This document shows positions 19,064 to 25,930 of a stretch of 64,000 nt of DNA, piece after piece. Numbering within the stretch: position 1 is the stretch's first letter; each line of letters opens with the position of its first letter. The stretch covers positions 1 to 64,000 of the forward strand of contig NZ_VOHA01000027.1 in assembly GCF_007859315.1 (NCBI RefSeq). The letters run 5' to 3'. A program made the position numbers and the translations under genes. Below the pieces are notes generated by a model. The model searched no databases. It was not told the DNA's origin and was given only the letters and a program-made list of their open reading frames with translations. This DNA is from Reyranella sp. CPCC 100927 (GTDB lineage Bacteria > Pseudomonadota > Alphaproteobacteria > Reyranellales > Reyranellaceae).

Positions 19064-20266
19064 GTGACGCGCGCTATCCATCTCGATGCGGTCGGCGGTG
19101 TCGCCGGCGACATGTTCGTTGCCGCGCTGCTGGATGCGCAGCCGGACCTGCGGGTGCGTGTGATCGCGGATGCCGCCGCTGTGCTGCCGCCCGACGCGGG
19201 ACAGCCTGAGCTGGTGGAGACCAGCAACGGCGCGCTGCGAGCGCTGCGCTTCGGACTGAAGGCCGCGCCGGCAGATCACGATCATCGTGACCATGATCAC
19301 GGCGACACGCACCGCCACGCCGGCGATGCCGGCAGCTTCCGCGACATGGTGGGTCGCATCCGTGCGGCGTCGTTGCACGCCGGCACGGCCGACCACGCCG
19401 TGGCGATCCTCACCCTGCTGGCCGAGGCCGAGGCGGCGATCCACCGCGTACCGGTCGACGACGTGCACTTTCACGAGATCGCCGACTGGGATTCCCTGCT
19501 CGACGTGGTGGCGGCCGGCAGTATCGCGGCGGCGCTGGCGGGCGCGCGCTGGACGGTCTCGCCGCTGCCGCGCGGCGGCGGCCTGGTGAAGACACGGCAT
19601 GGCCTGCTGCCGGTACCGGCGCCGGCCACGGCCGCGATCCTGACCGGCTTCGATTGGCGCGACGATGGCGTCAGTGGCGAGCGCGTCACGCCCACGGGCG
19701 CGGCGATCCTGCGCCATCTCGTCGATCCCGGTGCCGTGGGCGGCGCCGGCGGTCGGCTCGATGCGGTCGGCACTGGCGCCGGCACCCGTACCTTGCCCGG
19801 CATCCCCAACGTGCTGCGCGCGCTGGTCTTCGCTACGGCCGACGTGGCGGCGCAGGACCGCGTCACCATCCTCAGCTTCGAGATCGATGACATGACCGGC
19901 GAGGAGATCGCTGTCGCGGCCGATCGCCTGCGCGCGGTGGCCGGTGTGCTCGACCTCTCCATCGGCCAGCGGCTGGGCAAGAAGGGCCGCGCCATGCAGT
20001 CCTTCCGCCTGCTGGTGCAGCCGCAGGCCGTGCAGAGCGTGGCCGAGCGCTGCTTCGCCGAGACCTCGACCATCGGCCTGCGCGTGCGCGAGGAGAGCCG
20101 ACTGGTACTGCCGCGCCGACTGTCGACGACCGATGCGATCGGTGTGAAGGCGGTGCGGCGACCCGGCGGTGTGCAGACCGTGAAGGCCGAGAGCGATGAC
20201 CTCGACGGCGAAACGCTGGCCGAGCGCCGGCACCTGAAGCACCGCGTCGAGCATGGGGAGGGCTGA
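19064..20266 (+). CDS. Nickel insertion protein LarC
   Basis: LarC inserts nickel into the pyridinium dithiocarboxylate mononucleotide, completing the NPN cofactor, in a CTP-dependent cyclometallation. The 400-residue protein opens with the family's HLDAVGGVAGDMFVAALLDA. It has a histidine-rich nickel-binding stretch (DHDHRDHDHGDTHRH, about residues 72-86), VDDVHFHEIADWDSLLDVVA, and the C-terminal half with FEIDDMTGEEIAVAADRL. In some Firmicutes the two halves are separate or joined by frameshifting; here the frame is continuous. The start is a GTG at 19064, 29 bases after repeat C1. Its TGA overlaps the larE ATG, so translation is probably coupled. Confidence 0.92.
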   Translation: MTRAIHLDAVGGVAGDMFVAALLDAQPDLRVRVIADAAAVLPPDAGQPELVETSNGALRALRFGLKAAPADHDHRDHDHGDTHRHAGDAGSFRDMVGRIRAASLHAGTADHAVAILTLLAEAEAAIHRVPVDDVHFHEIADWDSLLDVVAAGSIAAALAGARWTVSPLPRGGGLVKTRHGLLPVPAPATAAILTGFDWRDDGVSGERVTPTGAAILRHLVDPGAVGGAGGRLDAVGTGAGTRTLPGIPNVLRALVFATADVAAQDRVTILSFEIDDMTGEEIAVAADRLRAVAGVLDLSIGQRLGKKGRAMQSFRLLVQPQAVQSVAERCFAETSTIGLRVREESRLVLPRRLSTTDAIGVKAVRRPGGVQTVKAESDDLDGETLAERRHLKHRVEHGEG

Positions 20267-21051
20267 TGAGCGTGGCCGCTCTGCATGACCAGCTCGTCGC
20301 GGCGATCGCGCGTCACGCGGGACTGGCGGTCGCCGTGAGCGGCGGTGTCGACAGCATGACCCTGGCGACCTTCGCCCACCGCCTGGCGGCGGCGCCGGTC
20401 GCGATGATCCACGCCGTCTCGCCTGCCGTGCCGCCGGCCGCCACGCAGCGCGTGCAGGCGCGCGCCGCGGTGGACGGCTGGGCGCTTACCATCACCGGCG
20501 CCGGCGAGTTCGACGATCCGCGCTACCGCAACAATCCCGTCGATCGCTGCTATTTCTGCAAGACCAACCTCTACGACCGCATCCGTGCGCTCTCGTCGCA
20601 TCCCATCGCGTCGGGTGCCAATCTCGATGACCTCGGCGACTATCGGCCCGGGCTGCTCGCGGCATCGGAACGCGCGGTGGTCCATCCGTACATCGAGGCC
20701 GGCATGGACAAGGCGGCGGTGCGCACGCTCGCCCGTGCGCTGGGTGCCGATGACGTGGCGGAGCTGCCGGCGCAGCCGTGCCTCGCCAGCCGCGTCGAGA
20801 CCGGCATCGCCATCGACGCATCGGACCTCGCCTTCGTCGATCGCGTCGAGACGGCCCTGGCGCACGCCCTGCCGGCGGCGGCGACGGTACGGTGCCGTAT
20901 CACCCATGCCGGCGTGGCGATCGAGATCGGCAACGATATCGCGCAGAGCGACATCCTGGCCGATATGGCGGCGCGGTTCTGCCGCGATGACGGTCGCGTC
21001 TTTGTCGGCGTCAGGCGCTACCGGCGTGGCGCCATGTTCGTGCGGACCTAG
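20266..21051 (+). CDS. ATP-dependent sacrificial sulfur transferase LarE
   Basis: LarE adenylates the carboxylates of pyridinium biscarboxylic acid mononucleotide and transfers sulfur to it. The 261 residues show the PP-loop AVSGGVDSMTLA near residue 23, the conserved NPVDRCYFCKTNLYDRI with Cys95 and Cys98, ASGANLDDLGDYRPGL, and PCLASRVETG with Cys172. Cys172 is the likely counterpart of the cysteine that gives up its sulfur in the Lactobacillus enzyme (Cys176 as I recall it). The start ATG overlaps the larC stop by one base. It is two bases before larB. Confidence 0.92.
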   Translation: MSVAALHDQLVAAIARHAGLAVAVSGGVDSMTLATFAHRLAAAPVAMIHAVSPAVPPAATQRVQARAAVDGWALTITGAGEFDDPRYRNNPVDRCYFCKTNLYDRIRALSSHPIASGANLDDLGDYRPGLLAASERAVVHPYIEAGMDKAAVRTLARALGADDVAELPAQPCLASRVETGIAIDASDLAFVDRVETALAHALPAAATVRCRITHAGVAIEIGNDIAQSDILADMAARFCRDDGRVFVGVRRYRRGAMFVRT

Positions 21052-21053
21052 GC

Positions 21054-21722
21054 GTGGAGTTCCAGTTCGACCACGAGCGCGAGCAGCGCACCGGCGTGCC
21101 GGAGGCGGTGTTCTGTACCCACAAGAGCGCCGCACAGATCGATGCCATCCTGGCGGCGGCGCGAGTCGGAGGACACCGGCTGCTGCTCACGCGGCTGGAT
21201 GCCGGACGGCATGCGGCGCTCACGGCGACGGCCGGCCTCGACTACGATCCGCTGTCAGGCACCGCCATCCTGGGTGCGCAGAGCCTGCTGTCGCGCGAGG
21301 GCATCGGCATTGTCGCCGCCGGCACATCGGATATGCCGGTGGCGCGCGAGGCGGCGCGCACGCTCGCCTTCAGCGGCTGGCAGGCACCGGTGATCGCCGA
21401 TGTCGGTGTCGCCGGTCTGTGGCGGCTCACCAGCCGCCTGGATGACATCCGCCGCTGGAAGGTCGTGATTGCCGTTGCCGGCATGGAAGGCGCGCTGTTC
21501 AGCGTGGTCGCCGGCCTTGTCGCGGCGCCGGTGATCGCCGTGCCGACATCCGTCGGCTACGGCGTGGCCGCAGGCGGCACCACCGCGCTGCACGCGGCAC
21601 TGGCGAGCTGTGCCCCCGGCGTGGTGGTGGTGAACATCGACAACGGCTTCGGCGCCGCCACCGCCGCGATCAAGATGCTGAACGCAGCGGGGAGGCAGGA
21701 CATACCGTCATCCCGAGCGTAG
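21054..21722 (+). CDS. Pyridinium-3,5-biscarboxylic acid mononucleotide synthase LarB
   Basis: LarB carboxylates and hydrolyses nicotinic acid adenine dinucleotide, the first step of NPN synthesis. It is related to PurE. The 222 residues include GIGIVAAGTSDMPVAREAARTL, DVGVAGLWRL and the C-terminal AGMEGALFSVVAGLVAAPVIAVPTSVGYG with NIDNGFGA. It starts with a GTG two bases after larE. The last four codons and the TAG stop lie inside a family A repeat, so the original C-terminus may have been slightly different. The protein is somewhat shorter at the N-terminus than many LarB proteins, which often carry an extra helical segment of about 30 residues. Confidence 0.9.
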   Translation: MEFQFDHEREQRTGVPEAVFCTHKSAAQIDAILAAARVGGHRLLLTRLDAGRHAALTATAGLDYDPLSGTAILGAQSLLSREGIGIVAAGTSDMPVAREAARTLAFSGWQAPVIADVGVAGLWRLTSRLDDIRRWKVVIAVAGMEGALFSVVAGLVAAPVIAVPTSVGYGVAAGGTTALHAALASCAPGVVVVNIDNGFGAATAAIKMLNAAGRQDIPSSRA

Positions 21723-21790
21723 CGAGGGATCTTCCGCGAACGACATCCGGTGCGCCATACGCGGGAGATCCCTCGCTGCGCTCGGGATGA
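21708..21790. repeat. Family A palindromic repeat, copy 2
   Basis: A pair of perfect 25-base arms (differing from copy 1 by t for c at one arm position, matched as a G-T pair) overlaps the end of larB and supplies its stop codon. It separates larB from the convergent hpaH gene and may act as a terminator for both. Confidence 0.85.
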
Positions 21791-21799
21791 CCCTGTGCA

Positions 21800-22603
21800 T
21801 CACACGAACTGGCAGGTGATGGCGCCGAGCGGGCCGTAGTCGATGTGGAACTTGTCGCCGGCGCGGGCCGGCACGGTGCGGGTGAAGGAGCCGCCCAGCA
21901 CGACTTGGCCCGGTTCGAGCTTGATCCCGTGCGGCGCCAGCTTGTTGGCGAGCCAGGCGACGCCATTGGCGGGATGGTTCATCACCGCGGCGGCCACGCC
22001 CGACTCCTCGATGATGCCGTTGCGATAGCACAGCACGCCGACCCAGCGCAGATCGACCTCGGTCGGCTTCACCGGCCGGCCGCCCATCACCAGTGCCGCG
22101 TCGGCGGCATTGTCGGCGATGCTGTCCTCGACCCGGCGTCCGGCCTTGGTCTCGGGATCGACCGGCAGGGTGCGCGAATCGACGATCTCCACCGTCGGCA
22201 CCACGTAGTCGGTGGCGCTCAGCACGTCGAAGATCGTGCAGTTGGGCCCCGACAGCGGCTTGCCGATGATGAAGGCCAGCTCGCATTCCAGCCGCGGTTC
22301 GATGAAACGGCTGACCGGCAGTTCGCCGCCGTCAGGATAGAACATATCCTCCAGCAGCACGCCGTAGTCCGGCTCGTTCATGCCGGTGATGCTCTGCATC
22401 GCCCGCGATGTCAGCCCGATCTTGTGGCCGCGGATCTTGCGGCCGTCGGCCAGCATCAGCTTCACCAGGTGGCGCTGCACGGCGTAGGCATCGTCGATCG
22501 AGAAGCCCGGATACTGCGACGTCGGCGGCCGCACGCGCTCGCGGGTCTTCTCGGCCCGGTGATAGGCACGGGCGATGGATTCGATCGTCGATTGGTCCAG
22601 CAT
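21800..22603 (-). CDS. 2-oxo-hept-4-ene-1,7-dioate hydratase
   Basis: HpaH adds water to 2-oxohept-4-ene-1,7-dioate in the homoprotocatechuate meta-cleavage pathway. The protein is 267 residues long, the same length as Escherichia coli HpaH as I remember it. It shares long identical blocks with that enzyme: GHKIGLTS, EPDYG, PRLECELAF, GPNCTIFDV, NHPANGVAWLANKLAP and GGSFTRTVPARAGD. This goes well beyond general similarity to MhpD-type hydratases. It is convergent with larB. The FAH-family gene lies upstream on the same strand beyond repeat C2, so the two may once have formed one operon. Confidence 0.88.
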   Translation of the reverse strand: MLDQSTIESIARAYHRAEKTRERVRPPTSQYPGFSIDDAYAVQRHLVKLMLADGRKIRGHKIGLTSRAMQSITGMNEPDYGVLLEDMFYPDGGELPVSRFIEPRLECELAFIIGKPLSGPNCTIFDVLSATDYVVPTVEIVDSRTLPVDPETKAGRRVEDSIADNAADAALVMGGRPVKPTEVDLRWVGVLCYRNGIIEESGVAAAVMNHPANGVAWLANKLAPHGIKLEPGQVVLGGSFTRTVPARAGDKFHIDYGPLGAITCQFV

Positions 22604-22671
22604 GACGGGTCCTCAGTGGCGCTCGCAGCGCCGTAGTTAGCGCCGAACGCAGGCCGGCGCTACAGGCAACG

Positions 22672-22758
22672 CTTCATGGTGAGCTTGTCGAACCATGAAG
22701 CGTTTCGCACCAACCGTCGTGCGCGTGCCTTCATGGTTCGACAAGCTCACCATGAAGG
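22672..22758. repeat. Family C palindromic repeat, copy 2 (inverted relative to copy 1)
   Basis: Arms and loop match the reverse complement of the copy at 18951-19035, with only a few loop differences (for example gcgtttcgcaccaaccgtcg here against gcgtctcgcaccaaccgtcg there). The copies flank larC, larE, larB and hpaH in inverted orientation. Confidence 0.9.
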
Positions 22759-22778
22759 CATCTCCCGGACGAGCGGGG

Positions 22779-23648
22779 CTAGCGCGGCTTCTTGAACTGT
22801 GCCGGCAGGCGTTCCTCGTTGCCCAGCGCGACGCGGCGCACGCCCTCGGTGTCGGTCGGCTGGTGGCCGACGGCGGCCCGCGGTGCCGGCGCCGTCACCA
22901 CGCGGTTGCCCAGCCGGCCGACCTGGGACACCTCGACCTCGATGAGATCGCCGACGTCCATCGGGCGTGAGTTGGCGGGCGTGCCGGTCAGGATGATGTC
23001 GCCTGGCATCAGGGTGATGTGGCGGGCGAGGTCGGCGACCAGGTAGTCGATGCCGAAGATCATCTCGCTGATGGCGCCTTCCTGCACCAGCTTGCCGTTG
23101 CGGTATGTGCGCAGGGTCGATTGGCGGATGTCGATACCCGACACGATGCCGGGTCCGATCGGACAGAAGCCGTCGGGCCCCTTGACCCGCAGCATGGAGC
23201 CGGCGTCGGTGTCGCGCATGTCGTGCAGGCCGACATCGTTGGCGGCGGCGAAGCCCAGCAGGTGGTCCCATACCTGCTCGCGGCTGACGTTGCGCGTGAC
23301 CTTGCCGATCACGGCCGCGACCTCGCCCTCGTAGTTCAGGAACTGGTAGCCTGCCGGCCGGATCAGTTCACCACCATGCGCATTGAGCGCCGTGGTCGGC
23401 TTCTGGAAGTAGGTCGGTGTTTCGGGGGGCGTGTCGGAGCCGGTGAATTCCCAGTAGCGCGACCGGTAATTGACGTGGACGCAGAGGATCTTGCCCGGTG
23501 TGCAGGGCGGCAGGTGCTGTACGCTCGCCTCGGCGACGACGCGTCCGTCCTCCAGATGGAGCTGGCCGTCACGGACCTCGGCCCAATAGGCGCTGCCGCC
23601 ATGAAGCACGCGCCGCAACTCTTTGCGTGGGCCGTCCAACACACTCAT
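22779..23648 (-). CDS. Fumarylacetoacetate hydrolase family protein (HpaG-like isomerase/decarboxylase)
   Basis: This 289-residue member of the FAH family has a typical metal-binding core: ILCVHVNYRSRYWEFTG, TYFQKPTTALNAHGGELIRP, LNYEGEVAAVIGK with the paired Glu ligands, and DIILTGTPANSRPMDVGDLIEVEV. In the homoprotocatechuate pathway, HpaG decarboxylates and isomerises the ring-cleavage product; the neighbouring HpaH-like hydratase supports that role. E. coli HpaG is a fused two-module protein, while this is a single module. GGAGAGGGAA precedes the ATG at 23648. It is divergent from the GntR regulator gene. The exact reaction is inferred from context. Confidence 0.82.
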   Translation of the reverse strand: MSVLDGPRKELRRVLHGGSAYWAEVRDGQLHLEDGRVVAEASVQHLPPCTPGKILCVHVNYRSRYWEFTGSDTPPETPTYFQKPTTALNAHGGELIRPAGYQFLNYEGEVAAVIGKVTRNVSREQVWDHLLGFAAANDVGLHDMRDTDAGSMLRVKGPDGFCPIGPGIVSGIDIRQSTLRTYRNGKLVQEGAISEMIFGIDYLVADLARHITLMPGDIILTGTPANSRPMDVGDLIEVEVSQVGRLGNRVVTAPAPRAAVGHQPTDTEGVRRVALGNEERLPAQFKKPR

Positions 23649-23924
23649 GATGTTCCCTCTCCGTGGCAATTCCCGTTAACCGTAGGAACGGCGCTCCCGT
23701 CCGGGCCGGTCATGCGTGCTCCCCCCCATGCCCGGCTGCGGTGACGATCGGGATCGACCTTGAGCGCATTGTCGCGCCGACGCACCGGATGTCGGCGCCC
23801 GACACGCCCGTGTCGAGTGCGATGGGACGCACGCGCGTTCCTCCCGAGATCGAAGGGCCCCGTCGTCATGGCAGTTGACGCCGGCCCTCGATCGCCGGCA
23901 TCTCAACATGGCCAAAATCGATGG

Positions 23925-23952
23925 TCAATTAGATTATCGATATTTTAATTGA
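23925..23952. promoter_or_regulatory. AT-rich palindromic regulatory region before the FAH-family and GntR genes
   Basis: TCAATTA (23925-23931) and TAATTGA (23946-23952) are exact inverted arms. Between them lies ATTATCGATATT (23933-23944) with the self-complementary core TATCGATA. The patch stands out in GC-rich DNA and sits in the 414-base gap between two divergent genes. The same 12 bases recur before the extradiol dioxygenase gene. The gap otherwise shows TTGACA-like bases at 23949-23954 (TTGACAC) and no supportable gene. Confidence 0.65.
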
Positions 23953-24062
23953 CACTCGATAGTGCGGCTATTCTTAATGCCGCGTGGCGCGGTACGCGAT
24001 GTGGCATCGCCGCAGGAATGCTATAAGCATTGTTGCAGGGGAGTTGGGAGACCCGTCACGAC

Positions 24063-24791
24063 ATGAGAAGCCCGCAAGCTAGGCAGATCACGCCGAAAAT
24101 TCACGCCGTCGATACGCCAAGCGCCAAGACGCTGATCGAAAAAGTGTACGGCGATCTCAAGCAGGACATCGTGCGTGGCCAGCTCCGCCCGCGCGCGAAG
24201 CTGCGAGTCGAGGAACTGCGGGCCCGGTTTCAGGTCAGTTCCAGCACGATTCGCGAGGCTCTGCTGCTCCTGGTCGCCGATGCCCTGGTGACGTCGGAGG
24301 GCCAGCGCGGCTTTCGCGTGGCGCCGGTATCGCTGGACGATCTGCGCGAAATCACGACGCTGCGCAAGATGATGGAGACGATGGCATTGCGGGAGTCGAT
24401 CGCGCTGGGCGACGACAACTGGGAGTCGGCGGTCGTCGCGGCCTTTCACAAGCTCAGCCTCATCGACACGCGCCGCATGCGCAAATCCGACGAAGTGGCG
24501 CGCGAGTGGGACCGGCGCAACCATGCTTTCCATGAAGCCTTGATCGGTGCCGCCCGCTCGCAGTGGGTGCGTCATTTCCGGCGTATTCTCTATCACAGCG
24601 CGGAGCGTTACCGGGCGTTGTCGATCTCCATCCTCAATGTACGTCCCGGCGTCGGGCAGGAACACAAAGCCATCATGGATGCGGCGCTGGCGCGCAACGC
24701 CGATCTCGCGTGCCGCCTGGCCGAGGAGCATATCGAACGCGGCTTCGCGACGGTCTCCCACATTCCCAAGGACATCCTCGACCCCGACTGA
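24063..24791 (+). CDS. GntR-family regulator with FCD effector domain
   Basis: The 242-residue protein has an N-terminal winged helix (LIEKVYGDLKQDIVRGQLRPRAKLRVEELRARFQVSSSTIREALLLLVADALVTS) and a C-terminal all-helical FCD ligand domain. The FCD domain has the expected metal and ligand positions (a His in RNHAFHEALI and the GQEHKAIMDAALARNADLACRLAEEHI segment). Such regulators typically repress catabolic operons and release DNA on binding an organic acid intermediate. The ATG at 24063 keeps the full domain; an earlier in-frame TTG at 24030 adds 11 residues. It is divergent from the FAH-family gene and directly upstream of the dioxygenase, each side bearing the same 12-base motif. Confidence 0.88.
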   Translation: MRSPQARQITPKIHAVDTPSAKTLIEKVYGDLKQDIVRGQLRPRAKLRVEELRARFQVSSSTIREALLLLVADALVTSEGQRGFRVAPVSLDDLREITTLRKMMETMALRESIALGDDNWESAVVAAFHKLSLIDTRRMRKSDEVAREWDRRNHAFHEALIGAARSQWVRHFRRILYHSAERYRALSISILNVRPGVGQEHKAIMDAALARNADLACRLAEEHIERGFATVSHIPKDILDPD

Positions 24792-24841
24792 TCCGCGATG
24801 CGTTTTCGATGCGCCGCGATCGCCGGGGCTTGCCGTTGCAA

Positions 24842-24853
24842 ATTATCGATATT
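24842..24853. promoter_or_regulatory. Second copy of the ATTATCGATATT motif before the dioxygenase gene
   Basis: ATTATCGATATT at 24842-24853 is identical to 23933-23944 and includes the palindromic core TATCGATA. It lies 44-55 bases before the dioxygenase ATG, where a repressor could block RNA polymerase. It is the best candidate operator for the adjacent GntR regulator. Confidence 0.65.
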
Positions 24854-24896
24854 CCTGACTAGTATCGGCAATAACGAGAACGCGAGAGGTGAGGAA

Positions 24897-25814
24897 ATGA
24901 GTGCGATCACGGAGCTCGGCTATATGGTGATCGGGGTCAAGAACCTGAGCCGATGGAAAGCGTTCGCGAGCGAAATCCTGGGCATGGAAGTCGTCGACGA
25001 GGGCGAGCCCGGGCGCTGCTACCTGCGGATGGACTTCTGGCACCATCGCTTCATCGTCGAGGAGGACGGCAGCGACGATCTGCGGTGCCTGGGCCTGCGC
25101 GTGGCCGGTCACGAGGAGTTCGGTGCCCTGCAGAAGGTGCTGCGCGAGGCCGGTGTCAGCCACCAGGTCTGCTCGCGCGCCGAGGCCCAGGATCGCCACG
25201 TGTTGGAGCTGATGAAGCTCGAGGATCCCAACGGCAATCCGCTCGAGATCTTCCATGGCCCGCACGTGCAGTACAGCAAGCCGTTTCATCCCGGCCGGCG
25301 CATGTATGGCCGTTTCGCCACCGGCGACGGCGGGCTGGGCCATTGCATCATCCGCAACCTGGACCTGGCGGCGAGTTACAGTTTCTATCGTCTGCTGGGC
25401 ATGCGGGGCGGGATCGAATACAGGATTCCGCGGCCCGACGGCTCGGTGGGCGAGGCGCTCTTCATGCATTGCAACGAGCGCGACCACACGCTGGCGTTCG
25501 GCATCGGCGGCAGCAAGCGGATCAATCATGTGATGATCGAGTCGCAGAGCTTCGACGATCTCGCCTACACCTATGAACTGGTGCAGAAGCACAACATCCC
25601 CATCGGCATCACGCTGGGCAAGCACTCGAACGACCACCAGTACTCGTTCTATTTCCTCAATCCGTCGGGCTGGCTGATCGAATATGGCTGGGGCGCCCGG
25701 CCGGCATCGCATCAGAGCGAATACTATCAGGAGGATTTCTACGGCCATGAATTCCAGCCCCATGTGCTGACGCCCAATTGGGACGCGCTCGACGTTCCCA
25801 AGGCGGCCGAGTAG
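24897..25814 (+). CDS. Type I extradiol ring-cleavage dioxygenase (BphC-like)
   Basis: This iron-dependent enzyme cleaves a catechol ring next to the hydroxyl groups. The 305 residues form two vicinal-oxygen-chelate domains. The C-terminal domain carries the 2-His-1-Glu triad His149 (LGHCIIRN), His211 (RINHVMIE) and Glu262 (WLIEYGW), closely matching the spacing in 2,3-dihydroxybiphenyl dioxygenase (146, 210, 260 as I recall). Catalytic His/Tyr candidates lie between them (SNDHQYSFYF). GAGGTGAGGAA precedes the ATG. With the HpaB-like hydroxylase, FAH protein and HpaH it can complete a meta-cleavage route. The ring substrate could be homoprotocatechuate or another substituted catechol. Confidence 0.88.
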   Translation: MSAITELGYMVIGVKNLSRWKAFASEILGMEVVDEGEPGRCYLRMDFWHHRFIVEEDGSDDLRCLGLRVAGHEEFGALQKVLREAGVSHQVCSRAEAQDRHVLELMKLEDPNGNPLEIFHGPHVQYSKPFHPGRRMYGRFATGDGGLGHCIIRNLDLAASYSFYRLLGMRGGIEYRIPRPDGSVGEALFMHCNERDHTLAFGIGGSKRINHVMIESQSFDDLAYTYELVQKHNIPIGITLGKHSNDHQYSFYFLNPSGWLIEYGWGARPASHQSEYYQEDFYGHEFQPHVLTPNWDALDVPKAAE

Positions 25815-25841
25815 CGGACCGGAAATCGTGGCTCCGTCGAC

Positions 25842-25897
25842 CGCAGCGAGGTCTCTACCCGCATGAACACATCCGGCGTGGTAGATGTCTCGCTGCG
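25842..25897. repeat. Degenerate family A-like hairpin
   Basis: CGCAGCGAGGTCTCTAC and GTAGATGTCTCGCTGCG pair imperfectly around a short loop. It lies between the dioxygenase and the molybdoenzyme gene, and the wording (gcagcgag, ctcgctgc) ties it loosely to family A. Confidence 0.5.
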
Positions 25898-25930
25898 AAC
25901 TGAATGCTCCACTGCGACAGGCACATTGCG

